A stretch of DNA of 64,000 nucleotides from Clostridiales bacterium (GTDB lineage: Bacteria; Bacillota; Clostridia; Oscillospirales; Oscillospiraceae). The translations under genes and the position numbers were made by a program. The notes beneath the pieces are model-generated. The model made no database searches. It saw only the letters and a list, made by a program, of their open reading frames with translations, and had not been told where the DNA came from. Of the stretch, positions 58,272-64,000 are shown one piece after another. Position 1 is the stretch's first letter; each line of letters opens with the position of its first letter. The DNA lies in assembly GCA_014799475.1 (NCBI GenBank), contig JAAVHX010000043.1, forward strand, positions 1 through 64,000, read 5' to 3'.

Positions 58272-58769
58272 TCAGCGTATATTTTGCAGCAGCGAGGTGG
58301 CGGAACGGGCATGGCACAGGGCGATGGCCACCGCGTCGGCGGCATCGTCCGGCTTTGGGACAGCGTTCAGCTTCAGAAGCCGCTTGGTCATGTCCATCAC
58401 CTGCCGCTTTTCCGCCTTGCCGTAGCCCACCACCGCCTGCTTCACCTGGGAGGGGTTATACTCGCAGATGGGCAGGCCCAGCTTCTCCGCCGTCATGAGG
58501 ATGACTCCCCGGGCCTGGGCCACGCCGATGCCAGTTGTGACATTGTGGTTAAAAAAGAGCTCCTCAATGGCCATTACATCCGGGTGGAATTTCCCGATCA
58601 ACTCCTCCAAATCGGTGGCGATCCGCCACAGCCGGGCGGGCAGCCGAACCCCCGCTGGGGTATTGATGGCGCCGCAGGCCACCATGCGGTATGTTCCCTG
58701 TGCGGCTTCCACCAGACCGAAGCCCACAATGGCGTAGCCCGGGTCGATTCCAAGGATCAGCAACGGCAT
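58272..58769 (-). CDS. ruvC: Crossover junction endodeoxyribonuclease RuvC
   Basis: LLILGIDPGYAIVGFGLVE; IEELFFNHNVTTGIGVAQARGVI. Confidence 0.97.
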   Translation of the reverse strand: MPLLILGIDPGYAIVGFGLVEAAQGTYRMVACGAINTPAGVRLPARLWRIATDLEELIGKFHPDVMAIEELFFNHNVTTGIGVAQARGVILMTAEKLGLPICEYNPSQVKQAVVGYGKAEKRQVMDMTKRLLKLNAVPKPDDAADAVAIALCHARSATSLLQNIR

Positions 58770-58830
58770 ACCCTCCTGACATGATTCCACTACCATGATA
58801 CCACAGATCGCGGGTAAAGACAAGCAAAAA

Positions 58831-58855
58831 CGGCGGATGATGCTGTCATCCGCCG
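58831..58855 (-). terminator. Terminator after xerD
   Basis: CGGCGGATGA-TGCTG-TCATCCGCCG, minus-strand TTTTTG. Confidence 0.8.
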
Positions 58856-58869
58856 TGATCGTCCGCGGT

Positions 58870-59748
58870 TCAGGCCCGGGGATGGGCCCGGGCATAGACA
58901 TCCCGAAGCTTTTGGTTCACTACCTGGGCATAGATCTGGGTGGCGGAGATGTCCGCGTGGCCCAGCATCTCCTGAATGGACTTCAGATCCGCCCCGTTTT
59001 CCAACAGATGGGCGGCGAAGGAGTGGCGCAGGGTGTGCGGGGTAATGTCCTTGTGTATGCCCGCCTTGTCCTGATAGCACTTGACGATCTTCCAGAACCC
59101 CTGCCGGCTCATACGCTCCCCGTTCATATTGACAAACAGGGCGGTTTCCCTCGGATCCTCCAGCAGCTGCGGCCGCACGTCATTGACGTAGGCGGCCACG
59201 GCCCGCACCGCCCCCTTATAAAGGGGCACCACCCGTTCCTTGCTCTTGCCCCGGCAGCGCAGGAAACTGGCGGACAGGTTTAAGTCTTGAACATCCAGGG
59301 AAATGAGCTCGGATACCCGGATCCCGGTGGCGTAGAGCAGCTCCAGCATCGCCTTGTCCCGGCAGCCTTTGGCGTCGGAGGAATCGGGCTGTTCCAGAAA
59401 CAGGTCTACCTCGTGGTTGGAGAGGATGGCGGGCAGCTTACGCTCCACCCGGCTGGGGGTAAAGCCCTTCGCGGGATTGATCCGCACCGCCTTGATAGAC
59501 ATCATGTACATATAGAAGGACTTCAGCGCTGCCACAGAGCGGACTACGGTGGCATTGGACTTGCCCTTGTTCTCCAGGTGCTGGGCGTAGCGCTTTACAT
59601 CCTCCTGATTGACCTGGGTGAGGGTCAGCCGTTCCTCCTCCGCCCACTGGCCGAACTGGCGCACGTCCCGCAGATAGGAGCTGAGCGTATTGGCGGCGGC
59701 CCGTTTTTCCTGAACCAGCCAAACCTCATAGCCGGAGATACAGTCCAA
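58870..59748 (-). CDS. xerD: Site-specific tyrosine recombinase XerD
   Basis: TPHTLRHSFAAHLLENGADLKSIQEMLGHADISATQIYAQV; next to spoIIM. Confidence 0.92.
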   Translation of the reverse strand: MDCISGYEVWLVQEKRAAANTLSSYLRDVRQFGQWAEEERLTLTQVNQEDVKRYAQHLENKGKSNATVVRSVAALKSFYMYMMSIKAVRINPAKGFTPSRVERKLPAILSNHEVDLFLEQPDSSDAKGCRDKAMLELLYATGIRVSELISLDVQDLNLSASFLRCRGKSKERVVPLYKGAVRAVAAYVNDVRPQLLEDPRETALFVNMNGERMSRQGFWKIVKCYQDKAGIHKDITPHTLRHSFAAHLLENGADLKSIQEMLGHADISATQIYAQVVNQKLRDVYARAHPRA

Positions 59749-59766
59749 TTTTACCCAACTCCTTTC

Positions 59767-60387
59767 TTATGAAATAAACAGACGGGCACATACCACTGTC
59801 AACAGCGCGGGCATCAGCGTCTGCTGCAGCGCCACGGCCAGCACCAGCAGGCCCGCGCACGGGGTCAGCGCCTGGACGCGCTGGCTCCAGGCCGGGGCCC
59901 GTTCGCCGGACAGCCGCCCCAGCGATTGGCGGAATGCGTCCGCCCCGACAACAAACAAAACCGGCACACCGATCAAGGCTGTCACACCAAAAGAGGCCAG
60001 AGACGCCGCCATACCGGGCAGGCCAAACAGCCGGGCAAAGCTGGCGGCGGAGAATGCCAGCAGAAACCCCCGCGCTCCCAACAAGATCGGGATACCCACC
60101 GCGCCCACGGCGGTGCCGCCCAGGAGAAAAACCGCCAGCGGCCAGCGGGTCAGATCCCACACAGAAGCCCAAAGCGAGGGCTCCGCACCGTTCCCCTGGC
60201 CCGCCATCTGAAAGTAACGGCGGAGATAGTCCAGCAGCTCTGGGTCGTTCCCGTTCTGGCCGGAGAAGAAAAACCCGCCCAAAGCGCCGACAGCAAAGCA
60301 GATGCCCAACATGACCAACTGGGTCAGCCCGTCCCACGCGGGGGCAAGCTTGATCCGATTTCCCACTCTGCGGATAGTCAACCTCAT
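59767..60387 (-). CDS. spoIIM: Stage II sporulation protein M
   Basis: Multi-TM SpoIIM-like protein starting MRLTIRRVGNRIKLAPAW; next to xerD. Confidence 0.82.
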   Translation of the reverse strand: MRLTIRRVGNRIKLAPAWDGLTQLVMLGICFAVGALGGFFFSGQNGNDPELLDYLRRYFQMAGQGNGAEPSLWASVWDLTRWPLAVFLLGGTAVGAVGIPILLGARGFLLAFSAASFARLFGLPGMAASLASFGVTALIGVPVLFVVGADAFRQSLGRLSGERAPAWSQRVQALTPCAGLLVLAVALQQTLMPALLTVVCARLFIS

Positions 60388-60752
60388 CACCCCGGCCTCG
60401 TACCATAATTTTGGAATCAAGCTATGATATGACGTGGGGGCGTTGTATATGCCAGCCGTCATCAGGATCAACAAAATGTAATATCAACATTTTGTCAGCC
60501 TCTCCTCGCTGTGAATACTGAGTGTATTCGTGTGGACGGCGTTCGCTCACTGGTCCGGCAGCAGGAGCGAGCCACAGCAAGCTGGCAAAGATGGTGTTTC
60601 TTTAATATAGACCTATTTTGCTGGAAACGCAAGAGAAATCGGCCAAATTTTTTCAAAAATTTTTTTACGCCGCAATATTATGTAAATCGTATTATGTCTA
60701 CCTCGGAAACAGAACCGGTGCTGAGGCCGCAAAAGCACAGGATGTTGTAGCG

Positions 60753-60800
60753 CAACAGCCTGCGGTCTCAAAATGTTGAGTCCGCAGGCTGTGTGTTGAT
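60753..60800. terminator. Long hairpin with plus-strand T tract
   Basis: ACAGCCTGCGG-(CTCAA..TTGAG)-CCGCAGGCTGT then GATTTTTT. Confidence 0.75.
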
Positions 60801-60824
60801 TTTTTACATTTTTTGGGCAGCGGT

Positions 60825-62192
60825 TCACTCCCCTGCCATGCCCGCCCGGATGGCTTTCATGGCGATGGCGCACTCCAGACGCTTGCGCTGCATATCGCAG
60901 CCAAAGCGGTTTGGTTTTTTTATGTCGCCGTTGACAAGCAGGTTGGACGCGGAGCACCCCCCGCTGCAATAGAACCTGGCCCAGCAATTTTTGCAGTCGG
61001 GCCGGGTATAGATGTTCAGCCCCGCGAATTTCCGAGACAGCTCCATATCAAAGGTTCCATCATAGAGACTGCCCAGCTTATACGCCTCATTGCCCACAAA
61101 CTGGTGGCAGGGATAGATGTCCCCCTCGGGGGTGATGGCCACGTACTCGCACCCTGCCCCACATCCCCTCATCCGCTTGATGACACAGGGACCCTGGGAC
61201 AGGTCCACATTGAAGTGGAAGAAGTTCACGTCATCCCGCTTCAGCAGCTCCGCCGCCAGGTGCTCATACTCAGCCAGGATTTTGGGCAGGTCCTCCTCCC
61301 GGAAGGCGTAGCCGCAGTCGGGGCTGCCCACCACCGGCTCCACCGACACATGGCGGAATCCCTGGTCGGCGATGTGCATCACATCGGCGGCAAAGTCCGG
61401 GTTGTGCCGGGTGAAGGTGCCGCGCAGATAATAGTCCTTCTCTCCCCTGCCCTCCACCAGCTTCTGAAATTTGGGCAGGATCACGTCATAGCTGCCGCCG
61501 CCGCTCACCGTCTTGCGCATTCTGTCGTTGACCTCGGGCCGCCCGTCCAGGGACAGCACCGCGTTGGACATCTCCCGGTTGATGTACTCGATATTCTCGT
61601 CGTTGAGCAGCATGCCGTTGGTGGTGATGGTGAACCGGAAGTTTTTTCCGCGCTCCTTCTCGATGGAGCGGGCGTATTCCACGGTGGCCTTGACGGTATC
61701 CATGGCCATCAGCGGCTCGCCGCCGAAAAAGTCCACCTCAATGTTCCGGCGGCTGCCGGAGCGCTCAATGACAAAGTCAATGGCCTTTTTCGCCGTCTCC
61801 ACGTCCATGGTCATGCGGTGGCCGGTGCCGAAATCACCGGTGGAGGCGAAGCAGTACTGGCAGCGCAGGTTGCAGTCATGGGACACGTGAAGGCACAGGG
61901 CCTTGATGGGGGCGTCCTGCTGCATAAGGGTAGCCGCGGTCGGGTCGATGTAGTTGTCGTCGGTAAACAGCAGGCCGTTGTTCTGGAGCTCCAGCAGCTC
62001 CGCCCATGCCTCATCTACAACGGCAGGGGTATACTGGGGCAGCTTTCCATAGATTTCCGGGGGACAGGCGTCGGCCATGGGGGCGTCCTGCAGGGACAGC
62101 ACATCGTAAGCGGCCCGATCCAGCACGTGGACAGCGCCGCTGTTCACATCCACCGCCACGGGCACGCCCAGACAGATAAATGTATGAACCAT
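60825..62192 (-). CDS. scfB: Radical SAM/SPASM thioether maturase of the SCIFF peptide
   Basis: CNLRCQYCFA; FFGGEPLMAMDTV; SPASM CKNCWARFYCSGGCSASN; adjacent SCIFF precursor. Confidence 0.95.
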   Translation of the reverse strand: MVHTFICLGVPVAVDVNSGAVHVLDRAAYDVLSLQDAPMADACPPEIYGKLPQYTPAVVDEAWAELLELQNNGLLFTDDNYIDPTAATLMQQDAPIKALCLHVSHDCNLRCQYCFASTGDFGTGHRMTMDVETAKKAIDFVIERSGSRRNIEVDFFGGEPLMAMDTVKATVEYARSIEKERGKNFRFTITTNGMLLNDENIEYINREMSNAVLSLDGRPEVNDRMRKTVSGGGSYDVILPKFQKLVEGRGEKDYYLRGTFTRHNPDFAADVMHIADQGFRHVSVEPVVGSPDCGYAFREEDLPKILAEYEHLAAELLKRDDVNFFHFNVDLSQGPCVIKRMRGCGAGCEYVAITPEGDIYPCHQFVGNEAYKLGSLYDGTFDMELSRKFAGLNIYTRPDCKNCWARFYCSGGCSASNLLVNGDIKKPNRFGCDMQRKRLECAIAMKAIRAGMAGE

Positions 62193-62218
62193 TTTGGATC
62201 CTCCTTTGATACGCAGAA

Positions 62219-62244
62219 AAAGGGTGGGACAAAGCCCACCCTTT
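62219..62244 (-). terminator. Hairpin between SCIFF precursor and maturase (candidate attenuator)
   Basis: AAAGGGTGGG-N6-CCCACCCTTT followed on the minus strand by TTTCTGCG. Confidence 0.75.
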
Positions 62245-62260
62245 CCGGCGCTCCAATGAA

Positions 62261-62404
62261 TTACTTGTTATTCTCGCACTTCTGGTTGGCCACGGTGCAG
62301 GAGGTCTTGCAGGCGGACTGGCAAGAGGTCTGGCACTCGCCGCAGCCGCCGTGGGCCGCGCTCTGCTTCAGCGTTGCGCCATTCAAAGTCTGGACATGAG
62401 TCAT
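62261..62404 (-). CDS. scfA: SCIFF RiPP precursor peptide (47 aa)
   Basis: MTHVQTLNGATLKQSAAHGGCGECQTSCQSACKTSCTVANQKCENNK: six Cys. Confidence 0.95.
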   Translation of the reverse strand: MTHVQTLNGATLKQSAAHGGCGECQTSCQSACKTSCTVANQKCENNK

Positions 62405-62437
62405 AGGTAGTTTCCCTCCCATTCAAAATGTTGGCTT

Positions 62438-62466
62438 ATTATACCACACTATAAAACAGATTTCAA
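62438..62466 (-). promoter_or_regulatory. Promoter of SCIFF operon
   Basis: Minus strand TTGAAA, 17 bp, TATAAT. Confidence 0.75.
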
Positions 62467-62538
62467 TACAATTATTTTTTCGACGGTTCACTTTGGCGTA
62501 TGGAGATACCGCGGCGTTTCATCCGTCAAAATAGAAAA

Positions 62539-62565
62539 GCCTCCGCCGACATGATCAGCGGAGGC
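62539..62565 (-). terminator. Terminator after iron-containing alcohol dehydrogenase
   Basis: GCCTCCGC...GCGGAGGC, minus-strand TTTTCTATTTT. Confidence 0.8.
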
Positions 62566-62584
62566 CGGAAGGGTTTTGTAAGGA

Positions 62585-63802
62585 TCAGAAGTCCACCTCG
62601 GTGTCGTAGTAGCAGCACTTGAGCAGCTTCTCCATCTCCTCCACGGAGGGCTGGCGGGGGTTGGAGCCGGTGCAGGCGTCGCCAACGGCGTTGACGGCGA
62701 TGTCGTGGAGCCGCTCAAGGAACACCTCCTCGGGCACAAAGCCCTGGTCGCAGGGGTAGCTGTCCGGGCCATACTTGCCAATGCAGTGGGGAATGTTCAG
62801 GTCGTCGTTCATCTTGCGCAGGAACGCGATCAGGTTGGCGATCTTCTCGTCCAGGCTGCTGCCGCCCAGGCCCATGAAGTCGGCGATCTCGCCGTACCGC
62901 TTGGCGGCGGTCTCGTCCTTGGCGTTGAAGGCGATGACCTTGGGCAGGTACATGGCGTTGGCCGCGCCGTGAATGATGTGGGCGCCGTAGTCGGCGAAGA
63001 CCGCGCCGGTCTTGTGGGCCATGGAGTGGACGATGCCCAGCAGGGCGTTGGAGAAGGCCATACCGGCCAGGCACTGGGCGTTGTGCATGGAGTCGCGCTT
63101 GGCCATGTCCCCGTTATAGGAGTCCACCAGGTCGTTCTGGATCATCTTGATGGCGTGGAGGGCCAGAGGATCGGTATAGTCGCAGTTGGCGGTAGACACA
63201 TAGGCCTCAATGGCGTGGGTAATGGCATCCATGCCGGTGTGGGCCACCAGCTTCTTGGGCATGGTCTCGGCCAGGTCGGGGTCCACAATGGCCACGTCGG
63301 GGGTGATCTCAAAGTCGGCGATGGGGTACTTGATGCCCTTCTGGTAGTCGGTGATGATGGAGAAGGCGGTCACCTCGGTGGCGGTGCCGGAGGTGGAGGA
63401 AATGGCGCAGAAGCGGGCCTTCTTGCGCAGAGCGGGGATGCCAAATACCTTGCACATCTCTTCAAAGGTGATGTCCGGGTACTCATACTTGATCCACATA
63501 GCTTTGGCCGCGTCGATCGGGGAGCCGCCGCCCATAGCGATGATCCAGTCGGGCTGGAACTTCAGCATGGCGTCCGCGCCCTTCATGACGGTTTCCACAG
63601 AGGGGTCCGGCTCGATGCCCTCGAACAGCTCCACTTCCATACCGGCTTCCTTTAAGTAAGAGATCACCCGATCCAGGAAACCGAACTTCTTCATGGAGCC
63701 TCCGCCCACGCAGATCATCGCGCGTTTGCCGTCGAAGGACTTCAGGGCCTCCAGAGCGCCTTTGCCATGGTACAGGTCACGGGGAAGAGTAAAACGTGCC
63801 AT
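62585..63802 (-). CDS. Iron-containing alcohol dehydrogenase
   Basis: GGGSPIDAAKAMW; GIVHSMAHKTGAVFADYGAHIIHGAANA. Confidence 0.94.
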   Translation of the reverse strand: MARFTLPRDLYHGKGALEALKSFDGKRAMICVGGGSMKKFGFLDRVISYLKEAGMEVELFEGIEPDPSVETVMKGADAMLKFQPDWIIAMGGGSPIDAAKAMWIKYEYPDITFEEMCKVFGIPALRKKARFCAISSTSGTATEVTAFSIITDYQKGIKYPIADFEITPDVAIVDPDLAETMPKKLVAHTGMDAITHAIEAYVSTANCDYTDPLALHAIKMIQNDLVDSYNGDMAKRDSMHNAQCLAGMAFSNALLGIVHSMAHKTGAVFADYGAHIIHGAANAMYLPKVIAFNAKDETAAKRYGEIADFMGLGGSSLDEKIANLIAFLRKMNDDLNIPHCIGKYGPDSYPCDQGFVPEEVFLERLHDIAVNAVGDACTGSNPRQPSVEEMEKLLKCCYYDTEVDF

Positions 63803-64000
63803 TTGAATTACCTCCAATTCATGTTGGGCCATGACTGCCCAAAATCTGTTAACATTTTAACATTTTCCGTCATCGATTGCAATAGCAGGGTGGCAGTTTT
63901 CACAAAATGTTTCCTTTCTGTTCTCTTAACGAAATCTTTTGTTTTTCCCCTATGGCTTCTTAACCCTTTTTCTGTATACTGTCCGTACTGAGACAGATAG

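Noticed and set aside
60674-60690. ATATTATGTAAATC resembling the right arm of a Firmicute dif site near xerD
   Set aside because: Left arm and central hexamer do not match the dif consensus; only an 11-bp match in AT-rich DNA
60511-60750. 79-aa plus-strand ORF in the intergenic gap
   Set aside because: No SD or family; composition looks random; more likely non-coding
60813-62399. 528-aa plus-strand ORF opposite scfB/scfA
   Set aside because: Mirror frame of the clear radical SAM and SCIFF genes; His/Val/Gly-rich composition typical of antisense frames

Overview
This 64-kb window is a GC-rich, gene-dense chromosomal segment from a spore-forming Firmicute. It looks like Clostridia/Oscillospiraceae, but that is inferred from gene content and was not tested. 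Most of it is core genome: spoIIGA-sigE-sigG, tsf/rpsB, pyrH-frr-uppS-cdsA-dxr-rseP-ispG, polC, a hisZGDBHAFIE operon, rplS-rbgA-rnhB-yraN, thrC, tig-clpP-clpX-lon-engB, a trmK::nif3-type fusion, cwlD, radA, fba-pfp/pfkA, purB, sigH, ruvC-ruvA-ruvB, xerD-spoIIM, and a SCIFF RiPP cassette with an iron alcohol dehydrogenase. There are two tRNAs, Gly(CCC) and Gln(CTG). I found no CRISPR array, prophage, IS element or rRNA. The least-explained signals are: (1) a self-contained 26-aa micropeptide gene on the minus strand at 27940-28136 with its own promoter, Shine-Dalgarno and terminator; (2) tandem hairpin repeats with a compensatory base-pair change just after tRNA-Gly; (3) a tyrosine recombinase with an AT-hook-like C-terminus, with a 16-bp-arm AT-centred palindrome upstream; (4) an in-frame TrmK-Nif3 fusion with an internal SD/ATG; (5) a SCIFF precursor/maturase pair separated by a terminator-like hairpin; (6) a spoIIGA promoter with a 21-bp spacer, as in the Spo0A-dependent spoIIG promoter class. 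All calls come from reading the sequence and the supplied ORF track. No database search was run.
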